From the NCBI GenBank assembly GCA_023459275.1, contig JAEWVC010000023.1:1-64000 (forward strand): a DNA stretch of 64,000 nt. Reading direction: 5' to 3'. Source of the DNA: Bacillota bacterium (GTDB lineage: Bacteria > Bacillota > Clostridia > Christensenellales > Aristaeellaceae). A model generated the notes under the pieces. That model was not told the origin of the DNA and did not search any database. It saw nothing but the letters and a program-made list of their open reading frames with translations. Both the position numbers and the translations under genes were made by a program. Positions 26,411 through 35,071 of the stretch are shown here, piece by piece; position 1 is the stretch's first letter; the number at the start of each line of letters is the position of its first letter.

Positions 26411-27565
26411 ATGAGTGATGAATTCAATAACTCTCCCGGTTTGGAAAAAAATCCCGACCTCGTTGACAAGAAAAAGAAGTTCAGAGCAAAGGGGATAAAG
26501 CTGCCTCCTCAATTCAAACCCAGCCAAGTGCTGGCAAGATTAAGAGCCATCCGCATCCCCTCTACGACCAAGGATGGCTCGGCTGTCAGCGATATTAAAA
26601 AGGCGTTCAGCCATCTGAACCCTAAAAAAGTTTTCATATCTCTGCTGCTGGGGATCTTAGGCATTTATCTGCTCACAGGCATATACATCGTAAATCCGGG
26701 TGAGCAGGCTGTAATCAGGCGGTTTGGGGCAGTTTTGCCGCAAACCATCAGCGAAGGCATTCATTACAGGCTTCCCTATCCCATTGACAAAGTACAAAAG
26801 GTTAGCGTATCGGAAGTTCGCCGGGCGGACATCGGTATGAGCCTACCGGATCACATCCATCAGGGTGATGATACCCCTCAAGACATACAGCTGCTCACAG
26901 GGGATGAAAACATCATCACCTCCCAGGCTATTGTCCACTACAAGGTGAAGGATGCCGCCCAATTTCTATACAATGTGAATGGAAATAGCGAGCAGTTGGT
27001 GCGCTATAGCGTTGAGGCATCCCTTGTTAAGCTGATGGCCAATATGGCTGTTGATGATATATTAAGCACCGGAAAAATTCAGGCCCAGAGTTCGATCCTG
27101 CAAAATACCCAGGAGATGCTGGACCTGTACGGAGCCGGTATACAAATCACTGCCTTCAATATTCAAGCCATTACGCCGCCAGGTATTGTTGCTTCGGCAT
27201 TTCTGGATGTGACTACAGCAAAGGAAGAGAAAGAAAAGGTCATCAACGAAGCAAACGGTTATTACAATACTACGATCCCCAAGGCACGTGCGGAAGCCAA
27301 CAATATCGTTTCTCAGGCAGAAGCCTATAAAACCGAACAGATCAATGCCGCTACCGGCGAAGCGGAGAGGTTTTTGAACATGCTGCAGGAGTATCAAAAA
27401 AACAGCAGGATATATACGGAGGATACCACCAAATACCGCCTGCTGCTGGAGACGTTTGAGAAAATTCTCCCCAAGGTCAAAAAGTACATTGTCGACTCCA
27501 GCGATGGCAGCGTAGATATCAAAATGTTTGATCCCAGTGTCGCCAGCGGCTTGGCCGGTAATTAA
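26411..27565 (+). CDS. hflK: HflK-like SPFH protein
   Basis: 384 residues: a cytoplasmic basic head, a membrane helix (about 74-95), and an SPFH domain (VNPGEQAVIRRFG, GIHYRLPYPIDKV) with a C-terminal coiled-coil. It resembles the SPFH part of the CDF fusion two genes upstream (YLLTGIY and YLLSGIY, GIHYRLP in both). The operon therefore encodes two HflK-type subunits and one HflC. No FtsH gene is present in the window. Confidence 0.9.
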   Translation: MSDEFNNSPGLEKNPDLVDKKKKFRAKGIKLPPQFKPSQVLARLRAIRIPSTTKDGSAVSDIKKAFSHLNPKKVFISLLLGILGIYLLTGIYIVNPGEQAVIRRFGAVLPQTISEGIHYRLPYPIDKVQKVSVSEVRRADIGMSLPDHIHQGDDTPQDIQLLTGDENIITSQAIVHYKVKDAAQFLYNVNGNSEQLVRYSVEASLVKLMANMAVDDILSTGKIQAQSSILQNTQEMLDLYGAGIQITAFNIQAITPPGIVASAFLDVTTAKEEKEKVINEANGYYNTTIPKARAEANNIVSQAEAYKTEQINAATGEAERFLNMLQEYQKNSRIYTEDTTKYRLLLETFEKILPKVKKYIVDSSDGSVDIKMFDPSVASGLAGN

Positions 27566-27570
27566 TCGGA

Positions 27571-27614
27571 CGGCAGGGCAGTAACCCAAATCAATGCAGG
27601 GGTTGCCCTGCCGC
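27571..27614 (+). terminator. Hairpin after the SPFH operon
   Basis: GGCAGGGCAGTAACCC / GGGGTTGCCCTGCC, a strong stem directly after the hflK stop but without a T run, so its role as terminator is uncertain. Confidence 0.5.
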
Positions 27615-27757
27615 CCCCAAAGCACGGGATTGGCCATCAAGTACGAGAGCTTGGGAAGTCAATAAGGGCGTCCGTGCTGGGTATGGTCCGTTTGAAGCTT
27701 TCCCGTGTTCGTCACGGATATATAGTCCATATTTCTATGCACTGAGAGGAGGCGCTA

Positions 27758-29557
27758 ATGCTTAAGTTTTGTCGGATGGCTGCTCTGATTTCAGCCATTG
27801 CCCTGTTCCTCATCTGCCTGCCCACCCTGGCGGAGGGGGAATTGGCTTTTGTTGACCTGCCGCAGGAAATCCGCCCAGGGAAGCTGATCATGATCAGCTT
27901 CACAGCTACGCTTCCTGATAATGTAGATATCTCCCTGGTGGATGAATCGGGTACTGCGACGATGCTATATAAAGACTTCCCAGCAAAAGCCGGGAAAAAC
28001 AATTTCGCCTTCGGGGGAATGTCGGATAACACCGCCTTCCCGCCCGGTGTTTATAAACTGCAGGCTGTGGCATCCGATAGCAGCGCCTCGGCGGATTTGA
28101 CAATTGGACTTGAAAGTCCTGTAGTCATAAACGTCATCCCCAGTGATATACAGATTGTTCCGGGAGTACCATGGTATATAAGTGTGGAGACAAACATGCA
28201 AGGCATACTAACTGTACTTCTGGATAACCAGAACATTATATATGAAGGAACAGTGAATGCCGGAGTAAATGAAATCCCCTGGGATGGCACGGTAACCGGC
28301 ATGGCACCTCCCCCGGGAGACTATTCGCTCGTAGTACAGCTTAAGGACAGTACAGGCTATCTATCCAATGCACATTTCATCACCGTTACGCTGACGGATG
28401 CAACGCTTGGGGCCGAAAGCATGCCCGAAGATTCCATAAGCTTATCCCAGGATATTACAAACCCGCCTGAAGAAGTCATGAGCCTATCCGAAGAACCGGC
28501 AAGTTCGCAGGAAGTAACCGCAAAGCCGGACGGCACGGCTGCAGCTCCCGTTGAATTCAGCCCTTATCCTTCCAACGGTGAACTGAATTATTGGACGCTG
28601 CCGATGGACATCACCAATGAGGCGGCTATCTGGGAAGTGATGATGCAGCCTATTACCGTCTTGGACGGCAATCAGAAATCATCCTATAAGCTTCGTGCCA
28701 GCCCAGAAGATGATGCCGAAGCTGTAGGAGAGATCACCTATTTTTCCCAGGGTGTGCGTGTGCTGGAAACCCTGGATAACGGCTGGAGCCTGATCGAAGC
28801 ATATTCCAGTTCCTTCCATAACAGCACCGTCAAGGTATATGGCGAAATGGTTCAGGGTTATGTAAAGACCGGCCTCTTGCAAACCAAAAAACCGTCTCAA
28901 AAGATGGGGCTTATCATTGACAAGCTCACGCAGCGGATGTACGTTTTCAAGGATGGAAAACTGTATACGGAGCTTCTGATTTCCACAGGCTTGGTGGAAG
29001 ACCCCAATAAGCTATACACCGAAACCCAGGCGGGAGACTACATTCTTGTCAGCAAAGTCGGCCTATTCATGTCCGATAATCTGCGTTGTGATATGGCCAT
29101 CCGATTCAATAGCGGCAACCTGATCCATGAGGTGCCTCATACCCTTCGGGCTGATGGAAGCCGTTACTACGACAAAACGGAAGCCAAGCTGGGATATAAG
29201 GCCAGCCATGGCTGCGTCCGCATCCAGCGCAAAAAAAGCCCTGAGGGCGTGAATATGCAGTGGATCTGGAACAATTATGAGAAGAACACACGGGTCCTCA
29301 TATGGGAAGATTATAAGGGAAGGCAGATACCTATTCCCGACGCGGACACGCCTATATACTATAACCCCGATGGTGGCTCCTACTATCATCGTGTCGCCAA
29401 CTGCCTGGATGTGAGAGAGAAATTCTTGCCGCTTACCCCCTTCAATTATGGTCAGCTGGAAGAAAGCGCCTTTGCCTCTCTCACCCGCTGCGCCGCCTGT
29501 GCGCCGCCCATGCGGGAAAGCGAACTGGTAGCCATCAACGCGGCATACGCGGAGTAA
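27758..29557 (+). CDS. L,D-transpeptidase (YkuD) with Ig-like, SH3b and C-terminal Cys motif regions
   Basis: 599 residues: signal peptide (1-25), two beta-rich FlgD/Ig-like segments (about 28-215), a Ser/Glu-rich linker, an SH3b domain (about 295-380), and a YkuD domain with the active site SHGCVRI and upstream HEVPHTL. A C-terminal extension follows (YYHRVANC, then RCAACAPP) with three Cys and a His that could bind a metal. It crosslinks peptidoglycan outside the membrane. GGAGG lies five bases before the ATG. It follows the SPFH operon on the same strand but after a 190-base gap, so it is probably its own unit. Confidence 0.92.
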   Translation: MLKFCRMAALISAIALFLICLPTLAEGELAFVDLPQEIRPGKLIMISFTATLPDNVDISLVDESGTATMLYKDFPAKAGKNNFAFGGMSDNTAFPPGVYKLQAVASDSSASADLTIGLESPVVINVIPSDIQIVPGVPWYISVETNMQGILTVLLDNQNIIYEGTVNAGVNEIPWDGTVTGMAPPPGDYSLVVQLKDSTGYLSNAHFITVTLTDATLGAESMPEDSISLSQDITNPPEEVMSLSEEPASSQEVTAKPDGTAAAPVEFSPYPSNGELNYWTLPMDITNEAAIWEVMMQPITVLDGNQKSSYKLRASPEDDAEAVGEITYFSQGVRVLETLDNGWSLIEAYSSSFHNSTVKVYGEMVQGYVKTGLLQTKKPSQKMGLIIDKLTQRMYVFKDGKLYTELLISTGLVEDPNKLYTETQAGDYILVSKVGLFMSDNLRCDMAIRFNSGNLIHEVPHTLRADGSRYYDKTEAKLGYKASHGCVRIQRKKSPEGVNMQWIWNNYEKNTRVLIWEDYKGRQIPIPDADTPIYYNPDGGSYYHRVANCLDVREKFLPLTPFNYGQLEESAFASLTRCAACAPPMRESELVAINAAYAE

Positions 29558-30060
29558 GAGAGAATATAACTGGATGTGCTATGGAGACGGGGTACCGTTT
29601 TCATGGCACTATCATTGTATCGGACAAAGGAATACAGATGGCATTCCGGCATCAAGACACCAGTTGCGAGAATATGGGGGAAGAATGTGACTCAAGTTCT
29701 TTCTATTAATATAGTAGGCTTCACTATATATGCAGGATACAATTGCTGGATGCATTGCCCACATGACGGCCGCGTCTCCAGTGAATCAATTAATATAAGT
29801 ACAAGCCCACAAAAGATGACGCCTGAATGAATTTACCGGTATGGGATCATACACAAAAAGCTATGTATGACAGCCCACAGGCTGATATAACCATATACTT
29901 TGCTTGTACTTCTGTGAATTACTTTGTACAGCGCACGATGTGACTGTTATCAACTGTCTTTAATACAATAACATACGAGCCTGACAAGTAGCTGAAAGCT
30001 ATATGTCAGGCTCTTTCTTTGCTTTCGGTTGGCTTGTCATGCTCCAAAAGGAGCTTGGCA
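29558..30060. other. Intergenic scar region with one terminator
   Basis: About 500 bases without a supported gene. A frame at 29576-29830 lacks a ribosome site and family resemblance. The region ends with the hairpin at 29977-30016 and then a small regulator typical of integrative elements, so it may be what remains of an inserted element. Confidence 0.45.
29977..30019 (+). terminator. Orphan terminator
   Basis: GAGCCTGACA / TGTCAGGCTC stem with TTTCTTT after it. No gene reads into it, which fits loss of the upstream gene. Confidence 0.7.
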
Positions 30061-30462
30061 ATGAAGGTAAGGTATGAATTTGTTACTGGAGAAAAAACGG
30101 AATTTGATGTGAGTGAGGAATTAGGCGCGGAGATTACGGTCATAGAGAAATCTGAAAATCGAAGGGAACGAATTGAAACTCGGCGGCATCACTCTTTGAA
30201 TCATATGGATTATGAAGGTGCGATATTTGCCGACAATATAGACATAGGCAACGATGTAGAGAAAAATCTTGACCATGCATTGCTTCATAATGCTATGGAC
30301 CATTTATTGCCCCATCAGAAAGATTTGGTTTTTAAGGTATTCTATGAAGGTGAAACCATAGAGAGCATTGCCAGGAAAGAAGGCGTATCTGGCCAGGCCA
30401 TTAGTAATCGGCTTGCTAAAGCTCTTGCAAAAATGAAAAAGAGATTTGCTGTAAAGGAATAA
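30061..30462 (+). CDS. Sigma-70 region-4-like regulator typical of mobile elements
   Basis: 133 residues: opening KVRYEFVTGEKTEFDVSEELG, then NRRERIETRRHHSLNHMDYEG, and a C-terminal helix-turn-helix (HQKDLVFKVFYEGETIESIARKEGVSGQAISNRLAKALAKMKKRF) of the sigma region-4 class. Proteins with this opening are common on integrative and conjugative elements of Firmicutes and probably control element genes. Start at 30061 seven bases after AGGAG. It stands alone here, so it may be a survivor of an element that has decayed. Confidence 0.75.
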   Translation: MKVRYEFVTGEKTEFDVSEELGAEITVIEKSENRRERIETRRHHSLNHMDYEGAIFADNIDIGNDVEKNLDHALLHNAMDHLLPHQKDLVFKVFYEGETIESIARKEGVSGQAISNRLAKALAKMKKRFAVKE

Positions 30463-30504
30463 GGTTGGTATGTAAGAGAATCTTCATTATATATGTTCCT
30501 TCCG

Positions 30505-30645
30505 TCATCCTAAACAAGGAGGGCATTTTACAGCGCTTACTATCATGATGTTTCCCTCTACATGCAACAAGCTGCCGTTTCCACAGGCAATATCAAGTAT
30601 TTTTCCATGATCGGGAAGTACAACCATGTTCAATAGCTTCTTCTT
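30505..30645 (-). pseudogene. Remnant of a class I SAM-dependent methyltransferase
   Basis: A minus-strand segment reads LLNMVVLPDHGKILDIACGN then GSLL, the SAM-binding motif I (E/D-x-G/A-x-G-x-G region) of class I methyltransferases, and then runs into unrelated residues and a stop. An in-frame stop lies just upstream. Only about 45 codons remain. The rest of the gap 30463-30785 shows nothing further. Confidence 0.5.
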
Positions 30646-30785
30646 AATTTATATATAATCTTCCATCAAAGGTACTATCGTAGATATCTACCCTTCTGTT
30701 ATAACTATATATGGAACGCTTTTCATATTTATTCATGGAACCATTCATCCTTAGTGTTCTATAACCGCTGTATTTCATTCATGCT

Positions 30786-31379
30786 CTATTTAAATAGCAA
30801 ATATCTGGCTACCGATTTTTTATAGTCCAAGTACTCCTGTGCAAATATCGTAGGCAGAAATTTTTCTTCTTCTATAATCTGAAGATGCAGTATCGTTATA
30901 CAAAAGATCATGAACAATACCTGAACCGGATGGCAGAATGTCAATGTAAAGCCTATGTAGAATACATCGAAACCTAAAAAGGCGGGGTTCCGGCTGATAC
31001 GATAAATGCCATGACGAATTAATTTAGTTTGTTGAGATGCATCCACGCCAGCACGCCAGCTACTTTTCATTGTAATCATGGCTGTTATAAAAATGCTTGT
31101 ACCTATAAAGGAGATTACTAAACCCACATAGCGTATAGCCTCATTTTGAATCAACAGATACCGGTCATCAGTTTCAAAAAGAATAAGAGACTGAATTACA
31201 GCCATGGAAAAGGTGGCTAGTTTTAACATATGCTCGATTTTCACAGTTCGGGCTGGCTTAACACCCCGCCCCATCCGATCAGCAAAAATTCCTTTGCGGT
31301 GTAAAAATAGAGATTTTGTGAAATAGCTTCCATAAAATGAAAGTAAGGCAATAAGGCCCAATACGCTTATAATATCCAT
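30786..31379 (-). CDS. ICMT-like membrane methyltransferase
   Basis: 197 residues with about five membrane segments and the C-terminal signature LIRHGIYRISRNPAFLGF, then EEEKFLPTIFAQEYLDYKKSVARYL, of the isoprenylcysteine carboxyl methyltransferase / phospholipid methyltransferase superfamily. These use SAM to methylate a membrane substrate; bacterial members are mostly uncharacterised. GGGGG lies before the ATG. It follows the second ArsR gene on the same strand with about 90 bases between, so it is probably controlled by that regulator. The preserved membrane enzyme beside a decayed soluble methyltransferase suggests a once larger metal-linked operon. Confidence 0.85.
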   Translation of the reverse strand: MDIISVLGLIALLSFYGSYFTKSLFLHRKGIFADRMGRGVKPARTVKIEHMLKLATFSMAVIQSLILFETDDRYLLIQNEAIRYVGLVISFIGTSIFITAMITMKSSWRAGVDASQQTKLIRHGIYRISRNPAFLGFDVFYIGFTLTFCHPVQVLFMIFCITILHLQIIEEEKFLPTIFAQEYLDYKKSVARYLLFK

Positions 31380-31472
31380 GAAATACCCCCTTGTTCACCA
31401 ATATTGATAGATTACAGCAGCTTTTCAATAATTTTGTATATGGCAGCTTGCCGTGCCACTTTCTCTGTTCCT

Positions 31473-31829
31473 TCATTCGTTTATATGTCCAAGCCCCTGA
31501 AGTAGGATAGTCTTTATGTGATCATCAGCTAATGAGTAATATATCTTTTTCCCGGCCTTTCTAAAGGTAACCAAATTGGCATCCTTTAAAATTTTCAACT
31601 GGTGGGATACTGCTGACATCATCATATGAAGATGCGCAGCCAGATTGTATACGCATAACTCGCCATCCGACAATGTCCACAGTATTTGTATCCGAGAATG
31701 GCTTGACAATACCTTATATAGGCTACATAGACACATAATCTGTGATTTGTCGGGCAAATGCTTTACTACTGGTCCAGCCTCTATGAAACAACCACTATCA
31801 TCCCGAGTGTCTGCCATTTTTTTATCCAA
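31473..31829 (-). CDS. Second ArsR/SmtB-family metal sensor
   Basis: 118 residues, winged helix CVYNLAAHLHMMMSAVSHQLKIL and a C-terminal helix with D-x-H-x10-H-x2-E (DDH...HINE), the SmtB-type alpha-5 zinc site. The reading segment has CVY where the cad regulator has CVC, so it lacks one Cys of the possible second site. TTG at 31829 follows GAGGTG; ATG 31817 is a less well-spaced alternative. Frames extending further upstream run through the promoter and operator. It is autoregulated through an operator almost the same as that of the cad operon. Confidence 0.85.
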   Translation of the reverse strand: MDKKMADTRDDSGCFIEAGPVVKHLPDKSQIMCLCSLYKVLSSHSRIQILWTLSDGELCVYNLAAHLHMMMSAVSHQLKILKDANLVTFRKAGKKIYYSLADDHIKTILLQGLGHINE

Positions 31830-31859
31830 TAAAATCACCTCAAGCGAATCTATAATACA

Positions 31860-31910
31860 GTTGATCAATCGATCAACTGTATTATAGTTGAATAGACACT
31901 CAATTGTCAA
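31860..31910 (-). promoter_or_regulatory. Promoter-operator of the second ArsR gene
   Basis: Minus strand: TTGACA (31905-31910), 18 bases ending TATTCAAC, TATAAT (31881-31886), then GTTGATCGATTGATCAAC (31860-31877). It matches the cad promoter at 16876-16932 in boxes, spacing and both inverted repeats. Confidence 0.8.
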
Positions 31911-32379
31911 GTTCATATGTAGAGCTTTTTCAGTCCTCCTGCTGCCAAAGCTACTTAATGGCGCGCCATCTACTTTTCTTTTCACAAAATAATAAAATTG
32001 CATCTTCTTGCATACTTACGCACCCAATAGCTTTGCGAATACACAACATCTGAAGCGGTCAACCGTAATCGGCTTATTAGAATATTTGCAGATAATGAAA
32101 AAAATTTGCTGTAGGGGGGTTGGGATTGGCATTTCCCGTGGCTATATAGTGAGGGCATATATTTCGCCCTCGGAAAGCCGAGGTGAAAAGCCATACATCA
32201 CAATGTCCGGATCAGTATTACAAAGGATATACCGAGAAACCCCATCTTTTCCTTCCAATCTCGCAAGATCAGCGCCAGGCTATGGAACTGGTTGTTCGGG
32301 AAACAACGGGTGGTGATCCTGGTCCCCGGAAACACCGTGGATACAGTGACCATTACGGAGATGGAAGGAGCACCAGCAG
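31911..32379. other. Junction region before the prophage replication genes
   Basis: About 470 bases. An inverted repeat CCTCGG-aaag-CCGAGG lies near 32169-32184. From about 32190 to 32372 one plus-strand frame is open without a start codon and reads KISARLWNWLFGKQRVVILV and onward to a stop at the SNF2 start, which could be the 3' end of a truncated phage gene. No attachment site can be named without the other prophage end. Confidence 0.4.
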
Positions 32380-33813
32380 ATGCTTGAGGAAGCGCCAATC
32401 CTGCCTGTACACGCCATACCATACCGGCATCAGGTGGAGGCCTTCCGGTTCGCACTAAAGATACTCGGCTTGAACGACGGCCTGCCGGGCGGCGGCGTTT
32501 CGCTCCTGATGGAAATGGGCACCGGAAAAAGCTTAACCTCCATCGCCATCACCGGCGCTCTGGCCCAGGCCGGGAAAATCAAGCGTGTCCTTATCGTGGC
32601 TCCGCTCTCCATCCTGGGCGTATGGCGGGAGGAATTCGGAAAATTCGCCGCCTATGACCATTGCCTGACAGTACTTTCCGGCACGGCCGCAAAGAAAGCG
32701 GACACGATCCGGCATATGAACGGCTCCGCCCTCCAGGTGCTGGTTGTCAATTATGAATCGGCGTGGAGGTTGGAGGCTGAGCTTCTCAAATGGTCGCCTG
32801 ACTGCATCATCGCGGACGAGGGCCACAAAATCAAGACCCACGGAATCGCAGCCTCCAAGGCCATGCATCGCCTGGGCGCGAAGGCGAAATACCGACTCCT
32901 GCTTACCGGAACGGTCATCACCAACAAGGCCGTGGATGTATTCAGCCAGTACAAATTCGCCGACCCACGGGTATACGGGCAGAGCTTCTACGCATTCCGC
33001 AACAAGTTCTTCGACATGTGCGGGTACGGAAATTATACACCGGTGCTCAAGCGGTCCATGGAACCGGAGTTTATGAAGCTCCTGCACTCCATCGCCTTCC
33101 GGGCGACAAAGGCCGAATGCCTGGACCTGCCGGAAACCGTGGATATCATCCGGCATGTGGACCTGGAGCCTTCCGCCGCGAAGATTTATAAGGATTTGGT
33201 GCGGGACAGCTTCGCGGAGCTTGTATCGGGGACGGTGACTCCCACCAATGTGCTGACCAAGATGCTCAGGCTCTCGCAGCTTACCGGAGGCTTCCTGGGT
33301 GGGGATGCTTCCCCAAAGCCGCAGCAGGTCAGCAGCGTCAAGCTGGAAACCCTGGAGGATATCCTGGAAAGCACCCTGCAGGAGGGCCGCAAGCTGGTGG
33401 TCATTGCCCGGTTCATGCCTGAACTGGACGCCATATGCAAGCTCCTGGAAAAGAGGAAAATCAAGTATTCCCGCATATCGGGCGAGATCAAAAACCGGGA
33501 CGAGCAGGTGGCGGCCTTCCAAACAAACCCCGAAACCATGGCCTTTGTGGGGCAGATAGCTACCGCTGGCATGGGCATCACCCTCACGGCCGCCAGCACC
33601 ATGGTCTTTTATTCCCTGGACTATTCCATGTCCAATTTCGAGCAAACGAAGGCGCGCATCCACCGTGTGGGCCAGAAAAACGCATGCACCTATATCTATC
33701 TGCCCGCCAGAGGGACGGTGGACGAAAAAGTCCTCAAAGCCCTCAAGGACAAGGCCGATCTGGCCAAGGCCCTGGTGGACGATGCCCGCAGCGGCAAAAA
33801 TCCCTTTACATGA
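32380..33813 (+). CDS. Phage SNF2-family DEAD-like helicase
   Basis: 477 residues: Walker A MGTGKS (residues about 46-51), motif II DEGH (IIADEGHK), motif III LLLTGT, and C-terminal motifs with TAGMGITL and QTKARIHRVGQ. This compact SNF2 form is usual in phage replication modules, where it probably remodels or unwinds DNA during replication or recombination. GGAG stands nine bases before the ATG. The first gene of the module is preceded by a gene fragment, so something upstream may have been lost. Confidence 0.9.
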   Translation: MLEEAPILPVHAIPYRHQVEAFRFALKILGLNDGLPGGGVSLLMEMGTGKSLTSIAITGALAQAGKIKRVLIVAPLSILGVWREEFGKFAAYDHCLTVLSGTAAKKADTIRHMNGSALQVLVVNYESAWRLEAELLKWSPDCIIADEGHKIKTHGIAASKAMHRLGAKAKYRLLLTGTVITNKAVDVFSQYKFADPRVYGQSFYAFRNKFFDMCGYGNYTPVLKRSMEPEFMKLLHSIAFRATKAECLDLPETVDIIRHVDLEPSAAKIYKDLVRDSFAELVSGTVTPTNVLTKMLRLSQLTGGFLGGDASPKPQQVSSVKLETLEDILESTLQEGRKLVVIARFMPELDAICKLLEKRKIKYSRISGEIKNRDEQVAAFQTNPETMAFVGQIATAGMGITLTAASTMVFYSLDYSMSNFEQTKARIHRVGQKNACTYIYLPARGTVDEKVLKALKDKADLAKALVDDARSGKNPFT

Positions 33814-33825
33814 CTGGAGGCACCC

Positions 33826-34242
33826 ATGGATACGGAACGCATATTTGAACTGGCGGACGAACTGAAAGCCCTCCGGGACCGCAAGCAGGCGCTGGAGGCG
33901 GAGCTTAAACAGGTCAACGCCGATATCGACAACGTGGATTGGCATTTATCCAACCTCATGGCGGAAACGGAAACGCAGAATTTCACCCGGGCCGGGACGA
34001 TGTTCTGCCTCACCTCCACCACCCGCGCCTCCGCCGCGCCGGACCGCAAGGACGAGCTTTTCGACGCGCTGCGGTCTGAGGGTTTCGGCAGCATGGTGTA
34101 CGAAACCGTCAACGCCAACTCCCTTTCGGCCTTCGTGAAGGAGCAGATGGCCGAAAATGGCGATGCCCTTCCCGATTGGCTGGACGGTCTGGTAAAGGTC
34201 TTTGAAAAGACCACCGTTGGCGTCCGCAAGGCTTTCAAATGA
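33826..34242 (+). CDS. Phage replication-module protein, Gp157-like coiled coil
   Basis: 138 residues: an N-terminal coiled coil (residues 1-45), then a compact domain (NFTRAGTMFCLTSTTRASAA; VYETVNANSLSAFVKEQM; LVKVFEKTTVGVRKAFK). Proteins of this layout sit next to SNF2 helicases and ssDNA-binding proteins in many phages; the function is not established. GGAGG lies five bases before the ATG. Confidence 0.65.
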   Translation: MDTERIFELADELKALRDRKQALEAELKQVNADIDNVDWHLSNLMAETETQNFTRAGTMFCLTSTTRASAAPDRKDELFDALRSEGFGSMVYETVNANSLSAFVKEQMAENGDALPDWLDGLVKVFEKTTVGVRKAFK

Positions 34243-34262
34243 AAAAAACGGAGGGAACCATT

Positions 34263-35006
34263 ATGAGTAAAAATGAACTCGCTGTCACCAACAGCTTTAC
34301 GGCACTGGCCAATTTCGACCTGAACGCCGCCATGAACGAAGAACTCAACGGCCTGGACATGAGCTTTGACCGCATCAAGATTCCCGCTGCGGGCAGCACC
34401 ATCTTCGAGGTGCCGGGGGAAGTGCTGGGGGAAACCGACGCCGTGAAGGAATTCACCGGCGTGATCCTTTACCATCATCCCCTGTATTCCTTCTACCGGG
34501 AGAAGTACACCGGCGGCAACAACCCGCCCGATTGCGGCAGCTATGACGGCGTGACCGGCACAGGGAATCCGGGCGGAATATGCAAAAACTGCCCGCTCAA
34601 CCAGTTCGACAGCGGGGAGAACGGCGGCAAGGCCTGCAAGAACAAGCGCCGCGTCTTCCTCCTGCGGGAGAATGAAATCTTTCCCCTGATCCTGACGCTG
34701 CCCACCGGCTCCATGAAGGAATTCGGGCAGTACGTGAAGCGGCTGCTGGGCAAGGGCCGCAAATCCAATTCCGTGCTCACTCGCTTCTCCCTCAAAAAGG
34801 CTGTCAACGCCGGAGGCATCGCTTATTCCCAGGCACAGTTCGCTATGGAGCGTCCCCTGACCGACGAGGAATACGCGCTGATCAGCCGGATGAGCGAACA
34901 GGTCAAGTCATACAGCACCCACGTGGGCTATGAGGAAGAAGCCGAGGCGGAGCAGCATGCCATCGTTGACCCGGAAACCGGGGAGATCATCGAACCCCTC
35001 CGCTGA
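34263..35006 (+). CDS. Phage replication-module protein with a Cys cluster
   Basis: 247 residues. A Cys group (C-x-x-C in ICKNCPLN and further Cys in DCG and KACKNKRR) lies about residues 92-125 and could hold zinc; the surrounding domain resembles phage proteins annotated as ssDNA-binding. The tail is acidic (EEEAEAEQHAIVDPETGEIIEPLR), typical of ssDNA-binding proteins. The start at 34263 follows GGAGGG. Its place before the polymerase supports a single-strand binding or recombination role (inference). Confidence 0.6.
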   Translation: MSKNELAVTNSFTALANFDLNAAMNEELNGLDMSFDRIKIPAAGSTIFEVPGEVLGETDAVKEFTGVILYHHPLYSFYREKYTGGNNPPDCGSYDGVTGTGNPGGICKNCPLNQFDSGENGGKACKNKRRVFLLRENEIFPLILTLPTGSMKEFGQYVKRLLGKGRKSNSVLTRFSLKKAVNAGGIAYSQAQFAMERPLTDEEYALISRMSEQVKSYSTHVGYEEEAEAEQHAIVDPETGEIIEPLR

Positions 35007-35071
35007 TGCCCATACAGCCGCCGGAGACTGGCAGAGGATCAGCCTCCGGCGGCCAGGATTGGAGAAGTACA

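Noticed and set aside
29576..29830. An 84-codon plus-strand frame after the YkuD transpeptidase
   Set aside because: There is no ribosome site and no family resemblance; composition looks like non-coding sequence.
32533..33945. A 470-codon minus-strand frame across the SNF2 helicase gene
   Set aside because: All helicase motifs are on the plus strand; the reverse frame has no family resemblance.
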